64,000 bases of DNA from Sanghuangporus weigelae (GCA_033182465.1 CP137326.1:620001-684000), one strand, 5' to 3'; shown: positions 11,194 to 25,900, numbered from the stretch's first letter. The notes: generated from the letters alone by a model not told the origin. Made by a program: numbers and translations.

Positions 11194-12320
11194 CTAATGG
11201 GTTCCTTTGTGAAAAAACCGTTCAGATACCTCCCAAAGGTCCCTTCTAGGCACATCATCCCTTACTGACTTCGACGTCGCCCCAATCTTCCCAACAGGCA
11301 CAAGGTACGCTCCTCGACACTTGACAGACTCCCTCCGAATGTCAGATCCCGCAGCAGCGATCAGCGCCTTGCTCTGGAGTGCCGAAGAATTTTCGCATGA
11401 CAACCGATGCAATGCTCCAAGGCATGCTTCTAGCATTCTCAAGGTTGCCTTTTGTAGCAATTGCGCCGATGTGTAAGCTAAGGCAGATCATGTTCGCTCG
11501 GTCATCCTCATGGGCACGGTCGATGCGCCAGCTCGCTCATCCATAACACGTTCATTAACTTGGTGAATCCGTATATCTGATTCTTCGCCGTGAGACTATC
11601 GTTCTTTGTTGGTCCGTCTTCGATTTTGAACTGAGCATTCGATATCGAGGAGTGTGCGTTGGGCGCGACGTTGACGATCCGCACATCTGGACGCAGTGCG
11701 GTTCGCTTCAGTAAAGGCAGCAAAGTATACGAACGGAGACAAGTGACTATCAACCGACAAGCAACGATTAGAAAGGCAATCGTTCGATTTGGACTATGTT
11801 CACTTCACTATGACTATGTCCGAAACCCCTAGCGGGCCAATCTACATGGCTCCATGAACCTAGTAAGTTCAGCATGAACAATCAACGATTCGATCAGATC
11901 CAATTATCCAATCAGACACTTGTTGACTTGCAGTACTACTAACTAAGACGTAAACCATCAACGACTCCGGAAAAAGTCAATGATTTTAAGTTCTACTCGC
12001 CTAGTATATCAAGCCTGCTTCCCCTAGTCGAAAACTCCTCTGCAGATTTCTTCGCTTCCTTCGGATTGTCAAGTACAAGCTTATGCCACACAGGCTTTCC
12101 AATCGCGCGATGGCTGGAATGGCTTTACTTTCGCTCCTTGCAGCAAGGTAGACTGTGGCTCATGTGCGCAGGAGCTGTTGGGCGGTTGCGAATCCAAGTC
12201 TGGACCTAATAATTTATAATCCATGACCGCCAGGAAATAAGACGCCGTTTTTGAGAGAAGTATTGCCCACGTCGCGTCGATAACGAGAGTTACTTTGCCT
12301 GTAAGGTCGGGTATGTCTGT
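11194..12320 (-). pseudogene. Broken short-chain dehydrogenase/reductase gene
   Basis: Pieces of a fungal SDR read on the minus strand. Near 12300 is IPDLTGKVTLVI, the usual start of the Rossmann fold, but the glycine-rich nucleotide loop after it is lost. Further in are KLVLDNPKEAKKSAEEF, then PDVRIVNVAPNAHSS, IYGFTKLMNV (a YxxxK catalytic motif) and, near the end, CRGAYLVPVGKIGA. The pieces lie in different frames with stop codons between, so the reading frame is broken several times. The N-terminal edge is separated from the rest by the Copia element. A few upstream codons continue beyond 19544, where GSFIPTTD can be read. Substrate and original role are unknown. Confidence 0.78.
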
Positions 12321-12474
12321 TATTAGAATATAATCGTATTATGTAATATTAGCACGTGCTGTATCAGTAGTATATAAGACCTCTGGAAGGTCAGTGTATA
12401 ATAAGAACGAACGTTCTCTCGTTACTGTACGTATGCCCTCATACTGAAGGCACCGTGAGCTCAACATCTTAAAA
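12321..12474 (+). repeat. 5' LTR of the Copia element
   Basis: The LTR runs from TATTAGAATATAATCG to CATCTTAAAA, with non-TG/CA termini. A TATAAGACC box sits near 12373. A GGTTATGAGCC stretch directly after it is a candidate primer-binding site. Confidence 0.88.
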
Positions 12475-14069
12475 GGTTATGAGCCTTGACAACCCTGCAA
12501 ACAAAACATATTCGGATTTGACGTTCGTCGACACGACGCACATATACACCAGAACATACAAGTTCACCGAATTTTGGAAGTACGACAACAATATTTTCGA
12601 TACCGATTTTATCAAACACAGTCCACGTCGCATCGAAGTCATCACAACATGGACGAAATTCAGACTCGACCCGCGCGTCCTACATACCGAGAAACTGGTA
12701 AAAGTCCGGCTGCTCAATATCCTCACAACAGACCAGACTGGGCGCAGGTGGTTGGAAAGAGAGATGCGGCGACACAGGTTACAACGAGGTATAGCACGCA
12801 GAGACGACGAATAGAATATTCAATGTCATGTTCAAAATTTTACCATTATGCTCCTCCGCGATTTTATGAACAACGACCATTACGCATTGTAAGAAACATA
12901 AAAATGAATACAATTGCCGTTACAGAATTAAGGAATAGATATCTTTATGAACATGTACCACATTCAGACGATGAGGAAACTTATCGTGAAGTAATAAGAC
13001 AAGAATTACCTAGACAATCTGCGAGCGGACCTTCGGGTACTACATTAACAAATTTGCCACAAGAAATGGAGATAGTACCTCAGAATACGGAATCAACGCA
13101 AACTCAGGAGCCCCGAACGGAACATGATGAAGATGAAGAAAATGAAAATGATAATAATTCAAATAATAGTGAGCAAACAAGAGCTAGTTCACACCCAACG
13201 CATATAAGTGCACCTCGAACTTCATCCCAAAGTCCACATACACCACCTCCAAGCCCTTCGAGTCCATCTAGCTCATCATCTTCATCAATGGCTACTCGAG
13301 TTTTTCACATTGCTGGCTTAGACCTCAGGGACCTGTTTAAGGCCTTTGATGGTGTCGAGAAACTTCAGCACAACGGATCGAATTTCAAAATGTGGCTTAT
13401 TCGCATCGAGGCAACCATGCTCGCATTAGGACTCGAAGATCATCTTATTGCAAGCCCACCAGCTAATGACACCGATGGCCAAACCACGAACAACCAACTC
13501 ATCTCCGTCTTCCAATCGAAAGTACCTGATTCCATTCTTTCCAATATGATCGGTATCAACCGCGTTATACTATTTATAAATCATCTCAAAACAAGGTTCG
13601 ACGTTTGAACCACGGTTACTTCCGCAGTCGAAGTTTCGAAGCTTTTCAATATACGCGGACACGTTTCCGAATTCGATAAAACCTTAGATAAGTTACAAAA
13701 TATCTATGGTTTACTCACACAACACAATAAGAAGCCGACAGATGACACATACTTATCTGCGATACAAACTTCTACGCCACCGCAGTATGGCTACGTATTC
13801 CAACAATTACAAGCGAGAATCGATTTTTATAATTCAACTCTCACCGCCAATCAACCATGCAGAAACGTAACCCCTGACGGCTTAATCGCCGAACTGCGTG
13901 CGGCTTTTGCAAATTATCAGGCGCAGAAGCAACCACCAGCTACCCCAAGTACCTTTCGGGGGAGAGCAACATCATCACGAGGACGAATCTTTTCTTATCG
14001 ATCGCATTTTAACCGAGGAATGAATAGAAACCCGAGTTACCCGCAACATGCGAATCCAAACTATCCCGG

Positions 14070-15384
14070 TGTAGTGCGCCGCACTTGCCTGTACCGGTAC
14101 GTCGGTACAGGCCCCTCAGTACTCTGTACAGTATACCATCGTGCGCCGATCGATACACCTCCGCCGCTCCTTAAGACCCTCCAAACCGCCGCTCTTTGAT
14201 TCGCGGCTCAACCAATACGTCCGCCGCCCCCCGTCCTTCGAAGACTTCCCAAACTGAGTACGCTTGGCCAGCCGCACTTTCTGATACGCGGGCGCCTGGA
14301 ACGTTGCAGCGGATGTATCGGCTACGGCGGCGGAAGGATATCGAACCGTATAGCCGATGGAATATTCGTCGGCTCCTGTTTATTGGCTTATCCGACGTCG
14401 GGTAGTGGTTTTACAAGGTCCCAGGTACCACGTTTCATGTTCATACCATGCTGCTTCGTGCGCCGAGTCCGATTGTCGGACGCGGCGGCCACTCGCGTAT
14501 TCCCCTTTTAGTATTATTGCCTCCCCTGACGTTTCATATTCGTGTGGTGCGACCACTTAGCGATCCGAGCGCGCCCGATGATGATGCGCCGCGCCAATCA
14601 CCGCCAGCCCGATCAGCGCGCGCCCGTGTCTTGGCAGCTTCGCGGCGCGCCCCGATCTTCGGGTCCGCACCGATTGTGCGCCTGTGACGCGCCGTCACTG
14701 TCGCCGCCTCTGTGACGCTCTTCCCCAGCATTCCCCAGTATATATAGACCTCATGTATGTAGTGTTCAAGAGCAGTAGTTCAGAATAGATCTCAGTGCAC
14801 TCCTCTCGTCTCTATTAGCCCTTTTGCTCTCTATCGCCTCCGCCGAAGATCGTGTGCCGACACAAGACGCCGCCCCCGTTTAAGGGAATAACAGGGGCAC
14901 GTGCTCACTCGCCACTGCGCAAGTGATCGGCAGAGCTATCCCCCGTCCTGGGAAACGGGAGCGCCATCGCCCTCTTGACAATCGGCGATACCGTCGCTCT
15001 CCTGGCAATCGGCGGTACCGTCGCTCTACCAGTAATCGCCGCCGCTCGCAGGACTCGACAGCGCCGTCGCTCTACTGCTTATTCGCGACGCCGACATCTT
15101 GACTCGTCGGCGGCTCTGTCTCGTACATTATCGGCCGCCCCCCCCCCTCTATACGCAGACCATACCATAGCCCTTACGATTGAGCTCTCCCCACGACTGA
15201 GCGCACATCCCGATCGGCAGCAGTGCTTCCGGGTCGAATTGTCCGCCGCGGCACCGAGCTGTCCAGGAGGGTTAGCCACGAGTTGGATCCCTTCTTACCT
15301 CTCCGATCTTTGACACCGCCGACGCCTCTCTGTGGTCGAACGCCGTCGCCTTCGCCGCTGCTTAAGAGGGTCTGATAGTCTACA
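14070..15384 (+). mobile_element. Solo LTR, family Y, copy 1 (inside the Copia element)
   Basis: This is a 1,315-bp GC-rich LTR beginning TGTAGTGCGCC and ending AGTCTACA, flanked by the 4-bp duplication CCGG (14066-14069 and 15385-15388). A TATATATAG promoter box lies near 14740. A copy of the same length is present in reverse orientation at 51326-52640, and every ORF compared between the two is identical. The internal part of the parent retroelement is absent, so this is a solo LTR fossil. Its 4-bp duplication suits Ty3-like or related integrases. The insertion is recent. Confidence 0.88.
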
Positions 15385-18300
15385 CCGGATCTACTACGCA
15401 ATTCTGGAAAGGTCCTTGGGATAATCGAAACTATTTTTGAGGACGTGGTAGAGGCCGATCAAACTTTACCTATAAACATTTTACACCTCACACGCATGCA
15501 GTCACAGGAGCACCACAATGCTTCAATTGCAAAAAGTTCGGACACATGTCGAAAGACTGCCGTGCTCCGCCGACTCCACAAACCTTGAAGATACGTCAAT
15601 CTCGTCCCAATTCTACTACAACTGCTTCTTTGATTATGCAAGCGCCGACGGACTATACAAATCCGAATGCAGCCGCTCAGGCAATTATCCCTTCTTACGC
15701 GCTACCACCATCTAACACCACTCGTATCGAAGAAATCAACATGGCTAGTATGCGCTCGAAGACACCCGTTCTCCCTTCGGAATCAAACTTCACAGTTAAT
15801 ACTCCTCCACCGACGACTCTTGATCTTTTGGATGACAAGAACCCGAAATTAAAACGAACTCGAGAATGGACAAACGCAACGAACCCCTTCGAACGACCCG
15901 TGAAACGTCAACAGACGATCGCTACCCAACTTGCCGCCGAATCATCATCCGGCACTAATTTTGTCGATGATTTTTGGGAACAAATGACGATGCAACAAGA
16001 CCCTAACGACGACGGTGTCCTTCTCGAAGGAAAATCTCTTTTCGACCTTATTGATCACGACGCACCAGTCCCTCCTTTCGCGAACAACGCTGCGGACCAA
16101 GACTTTATTGAAGAACATGGTTATCACCCGATGCATCTTAATCCTCCAACGAAGGAACAAATGGATGAATACGCAGCAATAATGTCTAAACGCGAAGGCA
16201 AAAGACGCGAAAAAGAAATCAATATTATTGAAAGAGCAATACCTGATGACGTGCCAATGGAATACGTCCAATCAGTAAGTCATACAATGGCATTATTAGA
16301 TTCAGGAGCTAGCATTCATGTTACTCCTTATCAAAAAAATTTAACGAACCTTACTAATTGCGAACCAATTATAGTGCGAACCGCCAACGACACCGCCATC
16401 ACCGTTTCTCAAAAAGGCGATATGAAAATTTTATTATTTAAAGTCAATAACAATTTTGTGACACCCGAAAATTGCACTATAATAAAACTATCAAATATTT
16501 ATTATTCGCCGAAATTTAAATGCACGCTAATATCATTAGCTGAAATGTGTGATCAAGGATTTAAATTTATCACCGAACAAGACATTTGCATTGTAATGAA
16601 AAATAATAGACATCTCGGAACCATACAACGATCATATAAAAAATTATACGAAGTACACACATATAATGATCCAGAAATGAGACCAAACATTATAGCGTCA
16701 CTAACAATCGATGAATTACATAAAAAACTAGGTCATATAAGCTACGGTTATATACGAAAAATGATTAAAGACCATCCAGAAATAATAACTGAAAAAATTA
16801 TAGACGATAATACAAATAAAAACTGTATTGATTGCACTAGAGCTAATATATCACGAACAATAATTCCACATCAAAGAAAATCACCATTAGCAAATAACTT
16901 TGGTGATTTAATACATATGGATATTTGGGGACCGGCACCAACATTAGCGTTAAATTCAATATCATACTTACTCACATTAGTCGATGATTCAACAAGATGG
17001 TCAGAAATGTTACCGTTAAAACACAAAAGTGATGCCTATACCGAATATATTAAATATACAACCCGATTAAAATTACAAAATGGCACAATAATTAAAATTC
17101 TTCAATCGGATAACGATGCTGTATTTTTATCTAAAGACTTTACTGATTACCTTGATTCACAAGGAACTATCAGAAAATTAACTGTTCATGACACGCCACA
17201 GCAAAACGGAGTTGCTGAGAGAATGCATCAAACTATCTTTAATCACGTCAGATCTATGTTAACAGCAAAAAATTTACCACAACGATTATGGTATTATGCT
17301 GCACAACACGCACTATTTATTACCAATCGATCACCAAAAAGTGCCATAAATTTTGAAACACCATTTAAAAAACGTTTTAATGCAAATTATATACTAAATG
17401 GTCTCCAAGAATTTGGACATGATGTTATATACAGAAAAGAAAACACAAATAAATTACAAAATAAAGGTGCAATTGGAAAATTTGTCGGATATGACTCAAA
17501 TACAAAAGATGGCATATATGTCTATCATGATTCCAAAGTATCAACAGAAAGAAATGTAGAGTTCATCATTTCTAACGAAATTCGAACTCAGGGGGAGATA
17601 ACAACACAACCCGATAATAATAACGATATCAACAATCAAACATCATTAAAAGAAAGATTACAAAGACATCGTGAACCATCTCGTAAGAAAAGAGAAGCAG
17701 GTCTAGCGATCGAAAAACAGGAAGATATTTCCATATTCTTAACGGAATTTAACAATGAAATAAACAAAAGTATGAAAATACCAATAACATACTTAGATGC
17801 GTTAAGAAGACCTGATCATGATAAATGGCGACAGGCTATGAAAAATGAAATAGATTCACTAATAGAACATAACACATGGATATATGAATATCCACCACCG
17901 AATACAAATATAGTGGGATGCAGATTTGTCTATAATATAAAATACAAAGCAGACTCTACCATCGAAAAATATAAGGCGCAATTAGTAGCGCAAGGTTTTA
18001 GTCAAATTGATGGAATAGATTATTATTCACAAGACACTTTTGCACCCGTCGCAAAGCTATCAACAGCGAGATTACTATTACATTGGGCAGCAGCAAATGA
18101 TTACAAAATACATCAAATTGATGTAAAATCTGCTTATCTATACGGAGAATTAAATGAAGATGAAATCATCTACATGCGTCCACCACCAGGAAATTTTTGC
18201 AAAGATATTAAACCTGGTCAAGCGTTAAGGTTAAAAAAGGCCTTATATGGATTAAAACAATCAGGAAGAAGATGGTATAAGAAAATAAATGATATACTTA

Positions 18301-19388
18301 ATGCAACAGGATTAACAAGATCCGCTGAAGATTACGCGGTATTTTATGATAAATCGATATTCAAACCGAACTTAATAACATTCATGCATGTGGATGATAT
18401 AACTATAATAAGTCAGAATATTGACATAAAAAATAACTTAGTCACGAAGATACGAAAATTCGTTAACTTAACAGACAATGGTGAGATCCATTGGTTATTA
18501 GGAATCGAAATGAAGAGAAACCGTCACGATCGAACAATACTATTAAGACAAAAGAAATATATCGAAGACATAACACTTAGATTTAATATCGAAACTGAAA
18601 GATTATGCCAAACTCCAATGGCGCCAGGCAGCAGATTAAAATCAAGTGATAATACGAGTTCACAGGAAACTAAATCATTATTTATGAGTTTAGTCGGATC
18701 ACTCCGATACGCTGCGGATGCCACTAGGCCCGATGTAGCCTATGTTGCAGGACAATTAGCAAGACATTTACATAATCCTGATGAAACACACGTTAATGTT
18801 GCAAGATATGCTTTATCATATTTGAATACAACCAAAAACAAATGGTTAAAACTTGGAGGCAAATATCCGCTAATAATAGATGGATATTGCGATTCAGACG
18901 GTGCGGTAACAGAAGGCTATAAAGCTATTAATGGATATATATTCACAATAAGGAATTCATCATTTTCGTGGTCATCAAAAAGACAAGATTTGGTACCTGC
19001 ATCAGTATATGAAGCAGAAATTCAAGCATTACAACATGCTACCAAAGAAGCTATCTGGATTAAACATTTTATCGAAGAATTAAATATAAAAGAAAGTGAT
19101 AGATTGATCACGATTTACTCGGATAACGAAGCGGCTATAAGAGATGTTCAAATTGATGAATTTTCACATAATATCAGAACAAAACATTTAGACCGATGAA
19201 GAGCCTTCGTACATTGTTACATCGAAAATCATTCAATTACAGTTAATTATGTACCAACTACAAATCAACGTGCAGACACGTTAACAAAAGCGCTTAACAC
19301 TAAACAGTTCAATCACTTAAATTCGTTAATCGGACTTGTCGACAGTTAAACAATCTAATCATTCAGAAATTATTAGATTGAAGGGGAG

Positions 19389-19543
19389 TATTAGAATATA
19401 ATCGTATTATGTAATATTAGCACGTGCTGTATCAGTAAGTATATAAGACCTCTGGAAGGTCAGTGTATAATAAGAACGAACGTTCTCTCGTTACCGTACG
19501 TATGCCCTCATACTGAAGGCACCGTGAGCTCAACATCTTAAAA
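19389..19543 (+). repeat. 3' LTR of the Copia element
   Basis: This 155-bp LTR is preceded by a purine tract, TTGAAGGGGAG. It differs from the 5' LTR by one extra base and about one substitution. Confidence 0.88.
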
Positions 19544-19970
19544 TCTGTCGTTGGAATGAACGAGCCATGATGCAAAATTAGTATCTTGCATCGTCCTCTG
19601 AGGCATTATATATATTATCAGATAATGACCGCGCAAGTTATCATTTCGGCTTGTTCTGTAGCATAGCCAATGTTTCATGTCATGAACAAAATCCTTGCAT
19701 AACATTTCGACCAGTTGCGACTAGTTGCGTCTGCTGTCAATACTCGAGTCCGCCGTGGATGACGCGCTCTTCGGCGTCCCTGAATAATGTATCAAAAAGT
19801 GTCGGTAGCATCAGGTGGGTGAATCTCAGTAATAATAATCTAAAAATTCCACATTACTCATTTACTACACGGTACGACAATAACGTACAAATTAAACACC
19901 GAAAAAAAAAGCATGAAACAATAATTATATACAATTGAGGGTACATACTGTTCCGATAACTCAATATTCA
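19544..19970. other. Flank of the Copia insertion, no intact gene
   Basis: The first ~50 bases continue the SDR pseudogene on the minus strand. The rest is AT-rich intergenic DNA downstream of GCN2. Nothing else was recognised. Confidence 0.5.
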
Positions 19971-22900
19971 TCAATGATCAGAAACGTTCACTTTCAAAGT
20001 CAATAGAGCCATCCTCTCTTCCTTGACGGCGAAAAGCATCAGCATCTCCGCTCCTTCGCTCTTCCTGCGCGCGACGGCCTCTCGGATCTGGTTCGCATAA
20101 GCGAGATGTTGGGTGGGGAAGCTCGATAAGACGGCTCGCCAGGGATCGTCGTCGATGACCCATGCGTCCGACTTGGCTAAAGCGTCGAATACGAGAGGCG
20201 GGACGTCGATGGCTAGAGTAGGCAAGGCACCTGATTGTAAAGCCGACTTTACACGCATGCGGTTCTCGTAAGCTGGTGAGCACAAAATTCAGCGATTGGA
20301 GTGTCCTGAAGAAGATTAGATTCACAAACCTCTCTCAAAGAATAGTTGCTTCGTTGTCTTCCTTTGCTTCTTGATGCTCGCCTCTCCGGGAAGAATCAGT
20401 TGTAAATCGGCGTTAGCAGCGTTCTCTTTGACATTCGTGGCAGTAGGACTGGTCGTCATGTCAGAAGAGAGAGGAATCACGCCGGATTGGACAGAGTCTA
20501 TCTTCTTCTGCTCGGAGATCTGGTGTTGGAGCCAAGGTATGAGATCTTGTTTTGAAACTAAAACATTGCTGTCAGTCGTTTGAGAATGGCGAGTTACCCG
20601 CCAAAGCTCACTTTCGTATTCCGTGCCCCTGAGGACACTTTTCACCTTGAACTCTGTAGGTTCGCTTTGACCGGCCCTCGCTTTAGGGTAAAGCGTGAAT
20701 CTGCTCTACATCAGGTACCCTCCAGATTCTTATAAACATCTATACTCACAAGATACCCTCGTTGTAGCACCGATCTGCCAGTCCTTCCATGTCCGTATCG
20801 AAAACGCCGGTCTCGTACATCAGATCTGCACGTATTCCGTGTCTCCAAAGCAGAGCCGCTAGCTCATAGCGCATAGCCAGGAAACCAGGCTGGAATGAAA
20901 CAATGTATACATCGCAACGTCTGGCATGCCAATAATCGTAGGCACGTTGATTGGTTTTCAGGAAGTTCTTCTGGAATGTCGCTATGGCGGAAGTTATGCG
21001 CTCAAGGGCGATCTGGGCTCCGATGGCGACGAATGGTTCCCTCTTCGTCTTGACGGCAGGTGCGTAAAATTGGGAGATAAGATGGTCATATCTGAATATA
21101 TATATAAGTTTCATGAAGAAGGCATGAAGTACCTTATTGCTCACCGTCCGCCTACTGCAAGGATGTCAGCTCGTTTCGTAGGGTTGACCACTTCGATACC
21201 AACACCGTCTTTGAAGAATTCATGTCGTCGGCCGACCATAAGTGGCTGTACCCGAACAGTATTGGTGAGACCAGCCGAGGTGGCGAGGGTGACGACCTTT
21301 GAGATCTCTTGTAGATACGGCTTTATAATGCCTGCGAGAGGCGACGAGCTCTTTTCAAGGCGCATCAATGGTACAGTAGCATCCTCGTCTGTAAACGAAT
21401 TTCAGTTATCACAAGTTAAGAGGATCATTGCCCACGGAATAACGTACAATCGTCATATAGCCACTCCAGTTCGTCGATCGTTGCTTTGGATAGTCCTTTT
21501 CGTTGTAAGGACGCCCGTTTCTGAGCAGATGTAGCTTGAAATTCTTGGAGCATGTCCACAACAGGCTCCCTGATCTTCTCCGGCAAACGCCCTATGACAA
21601 TCTCCGAAACTGGTGAAAATGGTTAACATTCTCCCTAATACCAGAAGGGACAATCACGGCACCCACTCTTTGAATGGGAGACATGGATCTGATATGTCTT
21701 AGCAAGATTAGGGAATGTACTCAAGCATTCATCCATTAGCGTAATTATCTCTGCAGTCGCGGCATGAAGACCCATCGAAGTATCAGGTGAAATGATATCC
21801 ATGATCGCAGCAGACGAAACGGAAGGATGTGCTAAGGCGGCGCCAACACGATACATGTCACCAATATGATATCGCTTTATACGTGTTGTCTTATGTCTGG
21901 CGGCTAACCGAGCGAATGGGAGAAGCGCATTTGAGGGAAGCGTGACGATCTCGCCATGTTGATCAAGAAGAAGGACTTGACGAGTAGTCTCGAGGTGCTT
22001 GTCTGTAAGCGGCATGAGAAGCGGTACGTCAACATCTCTGGCACCATGGAGCTTGAAGAGATCCTTGAGATGTTCAATCACCGCATCTCGCAGAATAGAC
22101 GTCTCTGGGAAGTTATAATCGTAAAGGAATTCTCCAGTAGGACGCGGAGAACGAGAAAACAACGATGCCAAGACCGCTGGGTAGTACTGGTTCTGATCAT
22201 TCGCTATGAATACGTCAGTATTCGTACTTTTACGTTCAACATCCAGTCAATAACACATACTCATTACGCTCAAGGCAGCTTTGAAGTATTCATCTTCCAC
22301 CCTCGGTGGAAGTAGTGGACTTTGAGACAGTTGAATAGCAGAAGGGCGCTTGGTAGGATCATGCTGTAGCAACCAGTGGATGACTGGATAGCACTGTTAG
22401 TCGTTAGTTTTGTGCTCAAAAAGTACCGTTCATACTTTGTTTTTGCCTTGACCGATTGACGTCCCAGTCTATAGGGAAGTTGATATCAGGATGACGTAGG
22501 GCCTCAACAACAGCTATTCTCTCGGAATCGGTCGAGAAGAAATAGTTCATCTCAAAGAAAACAACCTTACTTCCGATGAGCGAAAAAGTCGTGCCGGGAA
22601 TTCAACTTGCTTACCCCAAGACTGTATAAATCGGCTTTACTGTGGTCTTTATCCTTCGAGCCTCCACGCTTAGAGAGGATCTCCGGAGCGATATAAAGTC
22701 GCGTCCCAACATCCAAGGTCATATCAGAGAAGTTGCTGCCAGGCATAGGCGATGACAGCTCAGACGGGTCGACCGCGGCAAGACTGGATGTTGCAAGACC
22801 AAAGTCTCCAACTTTACAGTTCTTGTTCGAGTCTAAAAAGACAGATTATTAGAGTACTGTGCTCACTATACAGGACGGATCTTCGAACCGATGAAGATAT

Positions 22901-25900
22901 TCGTGAGTTTGATGTCGCGATGCAACTTAGACGATAGTCAGCACTATTGATATGGAGTGCATTATATAGAACGCACGATTCCAAGACTCGCCATGTGCAC
23001 TAAAGCGTCCACGATTTGCAGGAAGAGGCGCCATGCTTCTTCTTCTGATATTTTCTCAGCGACAAGCTGCAGGCAAGATAAGCAGAAAGTCGAAAACAAA
23101 TGGTAAAAACATACCTCTTTTAAAGTTTGCCTTTCAACATATTCCTGTCAGGAAATGTCAATACAAAGTTCACGACATAACACTCCTATTTACCATTTGG
23201 ATGTAGAGCGTCCGTATTGTCATTGGTGCCGCGTACACCCTGTTCCGCCGTTCTACAAGCTGCATCGAGTCCGCATCTTCCTCATCGCTGCTATCATCCG
23301 CCACGTCTCCAGAAGTAAAGTGTATACTAGGGAAAGACGAGGTCTGATTGTCATCGGAGGTCACCAGCTCATTGAGATCAATACTCGTAGGATCGCCGAA
23401 ACTTTGACTGTCGGGAGTCGCTGTTCCACCAGATTGGCTTGCCGAGAATGCACCGGCTGTATGATCCTCCGGATCATCAGAACCTCGACCAGAGTCAGAT
23501 GATGCATTGCTAGATGTCGGCTCTGACTCTTCAAGCCATGTCGTGTAATACCTGACTATATAACGATGCGAAAGTCGACTTAATGCATTCACTTCACGAA
23601 AAATTTTATTGTCGGTTTGATTTGGTTTCAGCTTGATTTTCTTGACTGCATTCGAAGTCAGAGAAGAAAGCGATAGATACGAGAATAGCTTCCGTACCTG
23701 CGTAAATGGCACCGTCGACCAGATTCTTGGCCTTGACGACCTGTCCAAATCCTCCTTTGCCCTGTTTAAAAAAGAAAAAAATAGTCTCAAAAACTAAATC
23801 CATGAAAGGACCGGTGAGTGACCGTACCAAAACTTCCAACTGTTGCCAATCCTCTCGCCAACGGCTTGCTCTTCTTTTTTCTGCGCCTGCAAAATAACCG
23901 TTCTGGGGTGAGTGACTTGGGAAGACGATACGTGCCACGGGCGTCTTCATGTCTAAATTCAAACATTGAGCTGATCATCAATTATCAATTTCATGAAACA
24001 TACCGGTTTTTTGCGTTGGACTAGTACTTTGAGCTATTGGTATGGACCTTGGCGGTGTCCTGACCGTCTGCTGATCAAGTTTCTGCAGAATTTCAGCAAC
24101 AGGCGGAAGACCATTCGATCTCTTTCCCAGTTTCATCATGTCACTAGCGAGCTGGATTAGCTTATCCGAAAGTCCGGCTAATGAAGGCAAGTTCGTAAAC
24201 GGTATAGCCATCAAGACATCGGCGCACTTACAGTCGAGGAGTGCCAGCTGAGGATTTGGATATCTATTAGGCACGTCCAAGCCCATGGCCATTTGCAGAA
24301 CCACTACTCCAATCGCATGAACGTCACGGCAGCGGGTATATATCAGAGGTGACTCAATCGTTTCCCGATACAACCTAATATACATCGCTTACACGTCATT
24401 TCATAGAGAAATCAAGAGGAATTATTACGAACCATTCGTCAGGCAAAAATGGTTCCGCAACATCAGCTTCAGCTTTAGGACCAAAAGGTTCCGACATGTG
24501 CATATCGTGCAGCTTGGCGTACAAAGCCACGCGCGTGAGCTTCACGACTCGGCCTAATGAAGGGTGATCGACGAGTCCGATACTGGACGGGCGAATGGCT
24601 AAATGGGCATTCAAACTCTTTCAATCATTCCTTTCTGCTAGAACAGCGAAGTAAAATACCACGGTGAACGAGTCCAGCATTATGTATAGCGCGGAGTCCG
24701 TTGCAGATCTGTGTGAGATACAGCTACAAACTGGTTTAATATTTACACCAGTATCCAAGTCCGTAGTGTAACTTACAGTAATGCGATCCTCACGAAGTCC
24801 GTCACATTCCCGAAGAACATCCTGCAGAGTCAACGATGGTCTCTTCTCCGTGAGGATAACTAACCGTGCCGGTTGGTTCGATCTTGTTCCGGTCATTTGC
24901 GCAGCAAAGACACGTTGCACATGATCATAGGATGCGAGCCTCGTAAGACGTTTTAGCTCATTTTCGATTTGGTCGATCTTCTTCCTTCCTGAGTTCCGCA
25001 TATCAGCCCCCTGAAGTTATGAGCAGGCCATCAATCTCACCTGGCTGCGTCTTGTAATAACTCGACTCGAAGACGATTATATGCAACTCGAGACTTATGT
25101 TATCGTGTGGCTCGTCACAAATCGGCTCTGCGTCAAATGTCGTACCCAGATATTCTGGCGAGAAAAACGACCGTGGGTATATGCGGATTGAAGACGAAAT
25201 ATAGCAACGCACCTTTACGCTCATGATAAAGACGAACAGTGTCGAAGCGAATTCCAAATGCTTCAATCTCATAGTCGAACGTTTCGACACAGGTTTCGAC
25301 TGCTGGTTTTTCCGTGGCGTCCGATAGGGCGCGTCGCCTAGCCTTCTGGCGCTCTTTTTCTTCCCGGCGTAGCTCTTCCTTCCGCAAGGCATCTCGCTCC
25401 AGTTGCTGTAAAAGTTGCTCCTGAAGACGAGACTCCTTTTCTGCTTCTTCTCTGGCAAGTAACTCCTCCTTTTCTTTCAAAGCCTAGTTGACCAACCTTT
25501 ATCAGAATTGAGACTGTTACATGAAGTAGATGCATACCTTCTCCTCCTCAAGAGCCCTATTCTGCATTTCAAGGGCCAGAGATAAGTTGCTTGGTTCCTT
25601 CTTGGGTTCGAAAGGCTTTTTGAAAGCTTTTCTCATCCACTCCTGAGCAACCTCTATGACCTGGAAGAACAGCTGTTGTCATAGGCAGGCCACCAACGAC
25701 GCAGCAACCACTTACTGCAAATATTGCTTCAGAGCCGAGGCATCTCTGAGCCTCAGCATGCATTGCGCCTAGAACCTTATCCACTTGGACGGACGTAAGG
25801 CCTTTGGATTGAGTAACCGACAAAATCGGAATCGCCTTTGAGGGATATGCTTTTGGAAACTTCACGTTGAGCAAGATGAAAATATCAGAGCCTTCATCTT

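Larger units (their letters stand above)
12321..19543 (+). mobile_element. Ty1/Copia LTR retrotransposon (fossil, nearly complete)
   Basis: This is a 7.2-kb element with 154/155-bp LTRs and a 5-bp target duplication, TCTGT, on both sides (12316-12320 and 19544-19548). Parts in order are: a gag-like region (about 12.6-14.0 kb), a CCHC zinc knuckle (near 15.52 kb), aspartic protease (LLDSGAS near 16.3 kb), integrase (about 16.7-17.5 kb), reverse transcriptase with a HVDD box (about 17.8-18.5 kb) and RNase H (to about 19.3 kb). The integrase-before-RT order defines Copia. A purine tract sits just before the 3' LTR. A 1,315-bp LTR of another family is inserted at 14070. The element appears largely whole apart from that insertion and about two or three breaks. 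The two LTRs differ at about two positions, so it is young. It lies inside the SDR pseudogene. Confidence 0.93.

Noticed and set aside
14196-15401. Several ORFs inside LTR Y (and their copies at 51.3-52.5 kb)
   Set aside because: They lie in GC-rich LTR DNA on both strands and repeat only because the LTR is duplicated. No domain is visible.
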